NCBI GenBank assembly: GCA_025352485.1
Contig: JANXTJ010000257.1
Span: 1-6,215 of the forward strand
Direction: 5' to 3'
DNA: 6,215 nucleotides
From: Salinibacterium sp.
GTDB taxonomy: Bacteria; Actinomycetota; Actinomycetes; Actinomycetales; Microbacteriaceae
Shown here: piece after piece, positions 1 to 5,513 of the stretch
Position numbering within the stretch: position 1 is the stretch's first letter
Layout: each line of letters starts with the position of its first letter
Position numbers and translations under genes: made by a program
The notes under the pieces: generated by a model
What the model was told of the DNA's origin: nothing
Database searches by the model: none
What the model saw: only the letters and a program-made list of their open reading frames with translations

Positions 1-951
1 GGTGAAGACCGTGCGCGCACCGGTGTCGGCCCAGACCAGGAAGATCGCGCCCACCAGTGCCGATAGCGGCAGCAGTGCGCGGTGGCCAGGGCCGGCGATG
101 AAGCGCACCGCGTGCGGCAGGATCAGCCCCACAAACCCGATCGAGCCACTGACCGACACCATGGCCCCGGTCAACAGCGCGGTGGCAATGAGCATCCCCC
201 AGCGGGTGGCGCCCACGTTCACGCCCAGCGCCTTCGCAGAGGTGTCGCCGAAGGCGAAGGAATCCAGCACTCGCCCGGACAGCATCATCGGGATGCCGAC
301 GATCAGGATCGCGGCGAACGTGATCGCGACGGCGGGCCAGCGCGCCCCCGCGAGCGATCCCAGAAGCCAGCCCAAAATTTCGCGGTAGGAGTCGCCGGTG
401 GCCGTCCAGAAGATGACCAGACTGGTGATCGCCGATGCCAGCGACGAGACGGCGAGCCCGGCAAGCACCGTCCGAGTCGGCGTGAGTGCGCCGAGCGAGC
501 TCGCGAGGGCGAGAGTCAGGGTGAGGGCCAGCAGCGCCCCGGCAAATGCCGCCACGGGAAGAAGCACGGCCGCCCCCAGAAGCAGCACGGCAACGGCCCC
601 GAGAGATGCCCCCGACGACAGCCCCAGCAGGTACGGCTCCGCGAGCGGATTGCGGGTGATCGCCTGCATCACTGCACCGCTAACCGCAAGCCCAGCCCCC
701 ACCGCCGCAGCGGTGAGCACCCGAGGCAGGCGCAGCTCCCAGACGATTCCGTCGCGCAGCACCGAGAGGGGGCTGCTGCCGAGTCCGAGGTGGCTGCCGA
801 TGGCGGCCCAGACCTCATCGAACCTGATGTCTGCCGGCCCGATCGTCACCGCGCCAACAAGAGAAAGCAGGAGGATGACCGCGAGCCCCGCTCCGAGGGC
901 GAGGGGTCGCAGCCGGCACCCCGGCATTGTCCCCGCGGTGCTAGTTGCCAT
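1..951 (-). CDS. FecCD-family ABC importer permease, partial (C-terminus beyond window); candidate F420-0 transporter permease
   Basis: Inner-membrane permease of a BtuCD/FecCD-type importer, which passes a ligand delivered by a lipoprotein binding protein through the membrane using a separate ATPase. The 317 codons present are very hydrophobic. From the ATG at 951, family signatures are the LPRVLTAA segment with downstream SGAVMQAITRNPLAEP (residues 75-106), a glycine-rich GLSSGASLGA (110-119), the probable ATPase-coupling stretch ALGVNVGATR (241-250) and GSIGFVGLILPHAVR (269-283). Family members are about 330-350 residues, so only the last few tens are missing. The ATG at 951 overlaps the end of the upstream binding-protein gene by 11 bp, which suggests translational coupling; an in-frame ATG at 927 (residue 9) is an alternative, and neither has a convincing Shine-Dalgarno. 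Family membership is firm. The substrate is not readable from the permease alone; F420-0 is inferred from its partner. A siderophore, heme or cobalamin role is the default alternative. Confidence 0.9.
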   Translation of the reverse strand, partial: MATSTAGTMPGCRLRPLALGAGLAVILLLSLVGAVTIGPADIRFDEVWAAIGSHLGLGSSPLSVLRDGIVWELRLPRVLTAAAVGAGLAVSGAVMQAITRNPLAEPYLLGLSSGASLGAVAVLLLGAAVLLPVAAFAGALLALTLTLALASSLGALTPTRTVLAGLAVSSLASAITSLVIFWTATGDSYREILGWLLGSLAGARWPAVAITFAAILIVGIPMMLSGRVLDSFAFGDTSAKALGVNVGATRWGMLIATALLTGAMVSVSGSIGFVGLILPHAVRFIAGPGHRALLPLSALVGAIFLVWADTGARTVFT

Positions 952-1909
952 CCAGTTTCTTGATCTGCTTCTCGAGGTCTGCGGCGGCCTCGACGCTGCG
1001 CACACCGGCCTCGCCAGACGCAAACGGCAGCACGAGGTATCGGTGATTTTTCACGGCAGAGAGGTTGGCCGTGGCGGGGTTGGCGGCGAGCATGTCGATT
1101 TTCTTCTGCGCGGTATTCCAGCTCGCGTCGATGAGCACGATGAAGTCGGGGTCTGCCGCCACCACGGATTCCCAACTCAACGGCGCCCAACTCGAGTTCA
1201 CGTCGGCGGCGATGTTCTTCAACCCCACCGTCTCTAGCACCAGTTCGGGGGCGCCGAGGCCGGCTCCCGCGTACGGGGTGTCGGTTCCCGAGGAGTACCA
1301 AAACGCGGTGCGGCCTGCGCCGACCGGCGAGATGGCGGCCAACTGCTTCTTCTGTGCGGTGAGTAGCGGTGTGGCATCCACGCGGAAGATCGATGCCACC
1401 TGGCCGATATCGCCGAAAACGCTGTCGAAGCTGAGCTTCGCGGGCTGGCCGGTGCTGCGGCAGGCGGCGGGGGCGACATATGAGGCGATTCCGAGCCGTG
1501 AAAGTTCGCTGCGCGCACCCGCGGCGTCGGGCGCAAAGGCGGATTCCCAGCCCGAAAAAACCAGGTCAGGTTGCTTGTTGAGCACGACCTCTTCGCTCGG
1601 AAACTGGTCAGAGATCGAGGTGAGGGTGGGCGCACTCTGGGCAAGCCCCGGGGGTAGCGGGCCATCCTGAAAGGCGGTGCCCACGATCCGATCACCGACA
1701 CCCAGCGCGAGAAGCATCTCCGTCGAGGTGGATTTGATGGTGATGACCCGCTTCGGTGCCGTGGCGAAAGTTACCGGAGTGCCGCAGTTACTGACCGTGA
1801 CGGGCGCGGCGGTCGGAGCGGGGGCGGCGGCGGTCGACGTGGTGGCGCAGCCGGCGAGTGCGAGGGTGGTGAGCAAAAGAACCGGGGTGGTGCGGAACAG
1901 GATGCGCAA
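941..1909 (-). CDS. ABC importer substrate-binding lipoprotein (PF01497/TroA-like); candidate F420-0 binding protein
   Basis: Extracytoplasmic lipoprotein of 322 residues that captures the ligand for the FecCD-type permease encoded next to it. Residues 1-20 form a signal peptide with an Arg-containing start, a Leu-rich core and lipobox LALAG followed by Cys21; an Ala/Pro/Thr linker (22-36) follows. The mature domain starts with VTVSNCGTPVTF, typical of iron-chelate and cobalamin binding proteins, then KRVITIKSTSTEMLLALGVG (53-72), and the C-lobe shows WYSSGTDTPYAGAGLGAP (204-221) and DPDFIVLIDASWNTAQKK (253-270). Cys42 and Cys150 could pair. The KSTSTEMLLALG, GTAFQDGP and WYSSGTDTPY stretches match my memory of the actinobacterial family named 'putative F420-0 ABC transporter substrate-binding protein' (TIGR03868); this is recall, not a search. 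The reading frame stays open far upstream, but the start is the TTG at 1909: it has a good Shine-Dalgarno and places the signal peptide at the N-terminus. Confidence 0.88.
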   Translation of the reverse strand: MRILFRTTPVLLLTTLALAGCATTSTAAAPAPTAAPVTVSNCGTPVTFATAPKRVITIKSTSTEMLLALGVGDRIVGTAFQDGPLPPGLAQSAPTLTSISDQFPSEEVVLNKQPDLVFSGWESAFAPDAAGARSELSRLGIASYVAPAACRSTGQPAKLSFDSVFGDIGQVASIFRVDATPLLTAQKKQLAAISPVGAGRTAFWYSSGTDTPYAGAGLGAPELVLETVGLKNIAADVNSSWAPLSWESVVAADPDFIVLIDASWNTAQKKIDMLAANPATANLSAVKNHRYLVLPFASGEAGVRSVEAAADLEKQIKKLDGN

Positions 1910-1915
1910 GGCGAA

Positions 1916-1921
1916 CCTTCC
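1916..1921 (-). promoter_or_regulatory. Shine-Dalgarno deciding the TTG start of the binding protein
   Basis: On the minus strand GGAAGG lies 6 nt before the TTG at 1909-1907. No ATG or GTG lies in frame near a comparable site, and the next residues form the lipoprotein signal peptide, so this site fixes the non-ATG start. Confidence 0.7.
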
Positions 1922-1952
1922 AGAGGCGGGGGTGGGCTGGGGTCGACTCTGG
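1920..1952 (-). repeat. Inverted repeat CCAGAG/CTCTGG touching the ribosome binding site
   Basis: Perfect 6-bp inverted arms at 1947-1952 and 1920-1925 with a 21-nt loop. In the leftward transcript the 3' arm (CTCTGG) shares its two terminal G's with the Shine-Dalgarno GGAAGG at 1921-1916, so pairing would partly hide that site. The stem is short and the loop long, so this may be chance in GC-rich DNA. Confidence 0.3.
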
Positions 1953-2048
1953 TGAGAAAGCCGAGCAGGCCATCCGCCCCATCCTGTGGGCGAAGAACCA
2001 CGCCATACACGGCGCACGGGTCTGCAAACAGCAAGTCTATTTACGCGG

Positions 2049-2087
2049 TCGCCCCGAAGCGAAACAATAGGGAACGTTCGCCCCGAA
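2049..2087. repeat. Direct repeat TCGCCCCGAA, two copies (2049-2058 and 2078-2087)
   Basis: Two identical 10-bp copies, 29 bp start to start, close to three helical turns. They flank the candidate -10-like AT-rich stretch GAAACAATAG (2061-2070). Such placement would suit an operator or activator site, but no cognate regulator is in view, and the second copy also forms the left arm of the hairpin at 2080-2096, so its conservation could have another cause. Confidence 0.35.
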
Positions 2088-2096
2088 TGCCGGGGC
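2080..2096 (+). other. Hairpin in the 5' leader of the catabolic operon
   Basis: GCCCCG (2080-2085) and CGGGGC (2091-2096) form a perfect 6-bp G/C stem around the loop AATGC. It ends 6 nt before the Shine-Dalgarno at 2103. There is no T-run, so it is not a canonical intrinsic terminator; an mRNA-stabilising stem or a protein-binding palindrome are possible. Confidence 0.4.
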
Positions 2097-2102
2097 ACCT
2101 TC

Positions 2103-2107
2103 GGAGG
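2103..2107 (+). promoter_or_regulatory. Shine-Dalgarno fixing the start of the carbamoyl amidase
   Basis: GGAGG lies 6 nt before the ATG at 2114. The same frame is open back to 1952 and includes an ATG at 2087, but that codon lies inside the hairpin region without a ribosome binding site, and the nitrilase-fold N-terminus begins at 2114. Confidence 0.8.
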
Positions 2108-2113
2108 TTCCTG

Positions 2114-2962
2114 ATGGCAGTTGTTCGTGCAGCAATCACCCAGACGACGTGGACGGGCGACAAGGAGTCGATGATCGCCAAACACGAGAAATTTGCCAGG
2201 GATGCCGCGCGGGATGGCGCTCAGGTCATCTGCTTTCAGGAGTTGTTTTACGGCCCGTACTTCGGCATCACCGAAGACAAGAAGTATTACCGGTATGCCG
2301 AGCCGGCCGACGGGCCGATCGTGCAACGTTTTGCGCAACTGGCCAAAGAGCTCAACCTGGTCATGATCCTGCCCATTTACGAGGAAGACATCACCGGCGT
2401 GTACTACAACACGGCGGTCGTGGTCGAGGCCGATGGCACGATCCTCGGCAAATACCGCAAGCACCACATCCCGCACCTCGACCGATTCTGGGAGAAGTTC
2501 TACTTCCGTCCCGGTAACCTCGGCTACCCGGTGTTCGACACCTCGGTCGGCAAGATCGGCCTGTACATCTGTTACGACCGGCACTTTCCCGAGGGATGGC
2601 GTGAGCTCGGCCTGAACGGTGCTCACATGGTCTTCAACCCGAATGCCACCAAGCCGGGGCTTTCCAACCGGCTGTGGGAGGTCGAGGGGCCGTGTGCCGC
2701 GGTGGCCAACGGATATTTCGTGCTCCAGCCCAACCGGGTGGGTCGCGAAGACAACGAGTACGGCGAGCTTGCCGTCGATTTTTACGGCACCAGCCAGGTG
2801 ATTGACCCGCGCGGCAACTTCGTCGGCGAGCGCGGATCAGGCACTGACGAGGAGCTCATCATCCGCGACCTTGACCTGGGCATGGTGCAGGAAATGCGCG
2901 ACGACTGGCAGTTCTACCGCGACCGTCGCCCCGACTCCTACACGTCGATTTCGAAGCCGTAG
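2114..2962 (+). CDS. Nitrilase-superfamily N-carbamoyl amidase, probable beta-ureidopropionase
   Basis: Cytoplasmic C-N hydrolase of 282 residues, predicted to cleave N-carbamoyl-beta-alanine (or N-carbamoyl-beta-aminoisobutyrate) to the beta-amino acid, CO2 and ammonia (EC 3.5.1.6). The Glu-Lys-Cys triad of the superfamily is visible: Glu43 in CFQELFYGPYFG, Lys116 in GKYRKHHIPH and Cys153 in GLYICYDRHFPEG. Glu127 in FWEKFYF follows the Lys by 11 residues, as the second conserved Glu does in beta-ureidopropionases as I recall them. The size fits bacterial beta-ureidopropionase and N-carbamoylputrescine amidase; eukaryotic enzymes have a longer N-terminus. First gene of the rightward operon and 8 nt from the dihydropyrimidinase gene, whose product class it would hydrolyse; this context favours beta-ureidopropionase over N-carbamoylputrescine amidase. 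N-carbamoyl-D-amino-acid hydrolase is the main alternative if the operon handles hydantoins. Confidence 0.9.
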   Translation: MAVVRAAITQTTWTGDKESMIAKHEKFARDAARDGAQVICFQELFYGPYFGITEDKKYYRYAEPADGPIVQRFAQLAKELNLVMILPIYEEDITGVYYNTAVVVEADGTILGKYRKHHIPHLDRFWEKFYFRPGNLGYPVFDTSVGKIGLYICYDRHFPEGWRELGLNGAHMVFNPNATKPGLSNRLWEVEGPCAAVANGYFVLQPNRVGREDNEYGELAVDFYGTSQVIDPRGNFVGERGSGTDEELIIRDLDLGMVQEMRDDWQFYRDRRPDSYTSISKP

Positions 2963-2970
2963 GGCCGGCC

Positions 2971-4407
2971 GTGGCTACCACACTGATCACCGGCGGCACC
3001 GTTGTCTCCGCCACCGGCAGGGTCGCCGCCGACGTTCTCGTCGACGGCGAGAAGATCGTCGCGCTGCTGAGCCCCGGCTCGGTTTTGCTCGGAACCGACC
3101 TGTCGGCGGGTGTCGACACGGTCATCGACGCGACCGGCAAGTACGTGATTCCGGGCGGGATCGACGCGCACACCCACTTCGAGTTGCCGTTCGGCGGCAC
3201 AGCGGCATCAGACACCTTCGAGTCCGGTACGCGGGCCGCCGCCTGGGGTGGCACGACCTCGGTCATCGATTTCGCGGTGCAGACCACCGGCCAGCGGCTT
3301 CAGGATGGCCTCGAGGTGTGGCATCAGAAGGCCGCGAATAACTGCGCGATCGATTACGGCTTTCACCAGATCATGGGCGGCGTCGATGAGGCATCCCTGA
3401 AGGCGATGGAAAATCTGGTCGACGAGGGCATCTCCAGCTACAAGATGTTCATGGCCTACCCCGGGGTCTTCTACTCCAACGATGGGCAGATCCTTCAGGC
3501 CATGCAGAAGGCCGCGGGCCTAGGCCTTCTCACCATGATGCACGCCGAGAATGGGCCGGCGATCGACGTGCTCGCGGAACAGCTCGTCGCGGCGGGCAAA
3601 ACCGATCCTTACTATCACGGCATCGCGCGTGCCTGGCAGCTCGAGGAAGAGGCAACCCATCGCGCGATCATGCTCGCCAACGTCACAGGGGCGCCGCTCT
3701 ACATCGTGCATGTCAGCGCCAAGCAGGCCGTCGAGCAGGTCGCCTGGGCCAGAGACAAAGGGCAAAACGTCTTCGGCGAGACCTGCCCGCAATACCTCTA
3801 CCTGTCGCTGGAAGATCAGCTCGGCGCGACCGGGGATCCGCAGTGGGGCACCTTTGAGGGCGCCAAATGGGTGTGCTCCACGCCGCTGCGCGCCCGCGAA
3901 GACGGCCATCAGAATGCGATGTGGCAGGCGCTTCGCACTAACGACCTGCAGATGGTCTCTACCGACCACTGCCCGTTCTGCATGAAGGGCCAGAAGGAGC
4001 TCGGGGTCGGCGACTTCCGCAAGATTCCCAACGGCATCGGCTCGATCGAGCACCGGATGGATCTCATGTATCAGGGTGTGGTCACGGGCCAGATCACGCT
4101 AGAGCGCTGGGTGGAGCTCACGAGCACGACCCCGGCTCGCATGTTCGGGCTGTACGGCAAGAAGGGTGTCATCGCGCCGGGGGCTGACGCCGACATCGTG
4201 GTGTACGACCCCAACGGTCACACCTCGATCAGCGCGCAGACCCACCACATGAACATGGATTACTCGGCCTGGGAAGGCTACGAGATCGACGGCCACGTCG
4301 ACACGGTCATCAGCCGCGGCAAGACGATTGTCGATGGTGGCCAGTATCTCGGTGCCAGGGGCGACGGCAAGTACCTCAAGCGCGGCCTCACCCAATACCT
4401 CATCTAA
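2971..4407 (+). CDS. hydA: Dihydropyrimidinase / D-hydantoinase
   Basis: Cytoplasmic binuclear-metal cyclic amidohydrolase of 478 residues, the usual length, opening the ring of 5,6-dihydrouracil, dihydrothymine or 5-substituted hydantoins (EC 3.5.2.2). Metal ligands of the amidohydrolase fold are all present: His67 and His69 in GGIDAHTHFE, Lys158 in SSYKMFMAYPG (expected to be carboxylated), His191 in MMHAENG, His247 in YIVHVSAKQA and Asp332 in STDHCPF. Tyr163, five residues after the Lys, matches the conserved substrate-binding Tyr; Ser303 in WVCSTPLR and Asn354 in KIPNGIGSIEHRM fit the segments that contact the pyrimidine or hydantoin ring. The start is GTG at 2971, directly before the MATTLITGGTVV N-terminus of the family, with only a weak AGGG at 2961-2964 that overlaps the upstream stop; coupling to the amidase gene is likely. 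Natural substrate cannot be settled from sequence; the neighbouring beta-ureidopropionase and aminotransferase favour dihydropyrimidines. Confidence 0.93.
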   Translation: MATTLITGGTVVSATGRVAADVLVDGEKIVALLSPGSVLLGTDLSAGVDTVIDATGKYVIPGGIDAHTHFELPFGGTAASDTFESGTRAAAWGGTTSVIDFAVQTTGQRLQDGLEVWHQKAANNCAIDYGFHQIMGGVDEASLKAMENLVDEGISSYKMFMAYPGVFYSNDGQILQAMQKAAGLGLLTMMHAENGPAIDVLAEQLVAAGKTDPYYHGIARAWQLEEEATHRAIMLANVTGAPLYIVHVSAKQAVEQVAWARDKGQNVFGETCPQYLYLSLEDQLGATGDPQWGTFEGAKWVCSTPLRAREDGHQNAMWQALRTNDLQMVSTDHCPFCMKGQKELGVGDFRKIPNGIGSIEHRMDLMYQGVVTGQITLERWVELTSTTPARMFGLYGKKGVIAPGADADIVVYDPNGHTSISAQTHHMNMDYSAWEGYEIDGHVDTVISRGKTIVDGGQYLGARGDGKYLKRGLTQYLI

Positions 4408-4410
4408 GGA
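4406..4410 (+). promoter_or_regulatory. Shine-Dalgarno of the LLM oxidoreductase, overlapping the upstream stop codon
   Basis: AAGGA shares its first two bases with the TAA stop of the dihydropyrimidinase gene (4405-4407) and lies 10 nt before the ATG at 4421. This is somewhat long spacing. It supports the 4421 start over an in-frame ATG at 4328, which lies inside the upstream gene. Confidence 0.55.
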
Positions 4411-4420
4411 ATCGCAGCAG

Positions 4421-5446
4421 ATGGAATTCGGAGCAGTCCTCCAAGCAAACCCGCCCGCTTCACGCACGGTCTACCTCGCCACGCTGGCAGAGCAGTACGG
4501 CTTCGAATACGTGTGGACGTTCGACTCGCACCTGCTCTGGCAGGAGCCGTACGTCATCTACAGCGCGATCCTCGGTGCCACCCACCGGGTGAAGGTCGGG
4601 CCGATGGTCACCAACCCGGCCACGCGCGACTGGACGGTCACGGCGTCCGTGTTCGCCACGCTCAACGAGATGTACGGCAACCGCACGATCATCGGCATCG
4701 GCCGCGGTGATTCCGCCGTGCGGGTGACCAACGGCGCGCCCACCACACTGAAGACGCTGCGCGAATCGATTCACGTCATCCGCGAACTCGCCAACAGCAG
4801 GTCGGTCGAGTACAACGGGGCGCAGCTGCAGTTTCCGTGGTCGCACGGCTCTGAGGTAGAGGTGTGGGTCGCCGCCTACGGGCCGCTCGCCCTGAAGCTC
4901 ACCGGGGAGGTGGGCGACGGCTTCATCCTTCAGCTCGCCGATCTCGACATTGCCGAATGGATGATCACCACGGTGCGGGCGGCCGCGGCGGCCGCTGGCC
5001 GTGACCCGATGGCCATCAAGTTCTGCGTCGCGGCCCCGATGTACATCGGAACCGACATCGAACACATGCGCAATCAGACCCGCTGGTTCGGCGGGATGGT
5101 GGGAAACCACGTGGCCGATATCGTCGCCAAGTACGGTGCCGACAGTTCCGTCCCGCAGGCACTCACCGACTACATCACGGCGCGCGAGGGCTACGACTAC
5201 AACCAGCATGGGCTGGCCGGCAACACGCACGCCGACTTCGTGCCCGACGAGATCGTTGACCGGTTTTGCGTGCTCGGCACCGCCGAACAGCACATTCAGA
5301 AGCTCACCGCGCTCAAAGAACTCGGCGTGGACCAGTTCGCCGGCTACCTGCAGCACGACAACAAGGAAGAGACGCTGCGGGTGTACGGGGAGACCGTCAT
5401 GCCGGCGTTGCGTGAAGTGGTGCTCGCGAAGAGTGACCGCCCATAG
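4421..5446 (+). CDS. LLM-class oxidoreductase, Mer-like, probable F420-dependent (CPS_4043-type family)
   Basis: Cytoplasmic luciferase-like (beta/alpha)8-barrel oxidoreductase of 341 residues. The N-terminus (MEFGAVLQANPP), EYVWTFDSHLLWQEPYV (29-45), VGPMVTNPATRDWTVTA (59-75), IGIGRGDSAVRVTNG (91-105) and EVWVAAYGPLALKLTGEVGD (147-166) follow methylenetetrahydromethanopterin reductase and its relatives. The VGPMVTNP loop is where Mer-type enzymes carry the cofactor-facing cis-peptide bulge, and the glycine-rich 91-97 stretch suits phosphate binding. The whole protein matches my recollection of TIGR03842, annotated as putative F420-dependent oxidoreductases; F420 use is a family prediction and FMN use cannot be excluded. 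It sits 13 nt after the dihydropyrimidinase gene, so it should act on the same compounds. No dihydropyrimidine dehydrogenase is present, hence the inference that it makes the dihydropyrimidine with F420H2. Alternatives: a RutA-like monooxygenase, or a later oxidation or reduction step. Confidence 0.87.
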   Translation: MEFGAVLQANPPASRTVYLATLAEQYGFEYVWTFDSHLLWQEPYVIYSAILGATHRVKVGPMVTNPATRDWTVTASVFATLNEMYGNRTIIGIGRGDSAVRVTNGAPTTLKTLRESIHVIRELANSRSVEYNGAQLQFPWSHGSEVEVWVAAYGPLALKLTGEVGDGFILQLADLDIAEWMITTVRAAAAAAGRDPMAIKFCVAAPMYIGTDIEHMRNQTRWFGGMVGNHVADIVAKYGADSSVPQALTDYITAREGYDYNQHGLAGNTHADFVPDEIVDRFCVLGTAEQHIQKLTALKELGVDQFAGYLQHDNKEETLRVYGETVMPALREVVLAKSDRP

Positions 5447-5463
5447 CGCGGCAGTACTCTGAA

Positions 5464-5491
5464 CGGGTGGCGGGGATCATCCCCCCACCCG
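5464..5491 (+). other. Strong hairpin between the LLM and aminotransferase genes
   Basis: Left arm CGGGTGGCGGGGA (5464-5476), loop TCA, right arm TCCCCCCACCCG (5480-5491): twelve pairs with a single unpaired C at 5471 in the left arm. It begins 17 nt after the LLM stop and ends 10 nt before the aminotransferase Shine-Dalgarno. No T-run follows (GCTTCACC), so it is not a classical intrinsic terminator; it could be a partial terminator, an RNA-processing or stabilising stem, or a U-less actinobacterial terminator. Confidence 0.6.
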
Positions 5492-5501
5492 CTTCACCGA
5501 C

Positions 5502-5507
5502 GAAGGA
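5502..5507 (+). promoter_or_regulatory. Shine-Dalgarno of the aminotransferase
   Basis: GAAGGA lies 6 nt before the ATG at 5514, giving the gene its own good initiation site despite the 67-bp gap and hairpin before it. Confidence 0.7.
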
Positions 5508-5513
5508 ACGCCA

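Larger units (their letters stand above)
1910..2113. promoter_or_regulatory. Divergent intergenic region carrying promoters of importer and catabolic operon
   Basis: This 204-bp gap separates two head-to-head transcription units, so both promoters are expected here. The most A/T-rich patch is about 2021-2070. Weak -10-like hexamers are visible: leftward TATTGT (2069-2064) and TAGACT (2039-2034), and rightward TATTTA (2038-2043). None has a good -35 at 16-18 bp, so no transcription start is assigned. Other contents are a 10-bp direct repeat, a hairpin just before the rightward ribosome binding site and an inverted repeat at the leftward one. No recognisable riboswitch core was seen; the conserved cobalamin-box GCCACTG was looked for on the leftward strand and is absent. 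No regulator gene lies in the window. Confidence 0.55.

Noticed and set aside
82..1237. Long rightward open frames over the permease and the end of the binding protein
   Set aside because: They encode low-complexity Arg/Pro/Ser/Ala-rich proteins typical of GC-rich antisense frames and show no family motif; the leftward frame reads as a clean FecCD permease.
1..1909. Ferric siderophore or cobalamin importer as the main call
   Set aside because: Fold family is the same, so it stays as the alternative, but no siderophore, heme or cob gene, cobalamin-box or Fur/DtxR-like palindrome is visible, and the lipoprotein fits the F420-0 cassette better from memory.
1975..1992. CGCCC/GGGCG small hairpin in the intergenic region
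   Set aside because: Only a 5-bp stem with an 8-nt loop and no T-run; expected by chance in GC-rich DNA.
2034..2069. Specific -10/-35 promoter calls
   Set aside because: Several weak -10-like hexamers occur on both strands, but none has a matching -35 at proper spacing, so no defined promoter is reported.
2072..2079. GAACGTTC palindrome as a LexA/SOS box
   Set aside because: Actinobacterial SOS boxes need a 4-nt spacer between GAAC and GTTC; here the halves are contiguous, and an 8-bp palindrome is weak evidence.
1910..2626. Leftward extension of the binding-protein frame far upstream, to 2626
   Set aside because: This stretch is antisense to the carbamoyl amidase and the intergenic region; starting there would bury the lipoprotein signal peptide mid-protein. 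The TTG at 1909 has its own Shine-Dalgarno.
4421..5446. LLM protein as RutA (pyrimidine monooxygenase of the Rut pathway)
   Set aside because: Sequence is closer to the Mer-like F420 group, and a Rut pathway would be accompanied by rutB-F and a flavin reductase, not by dihydropyrimidinase plus beta-ureidopropionase.
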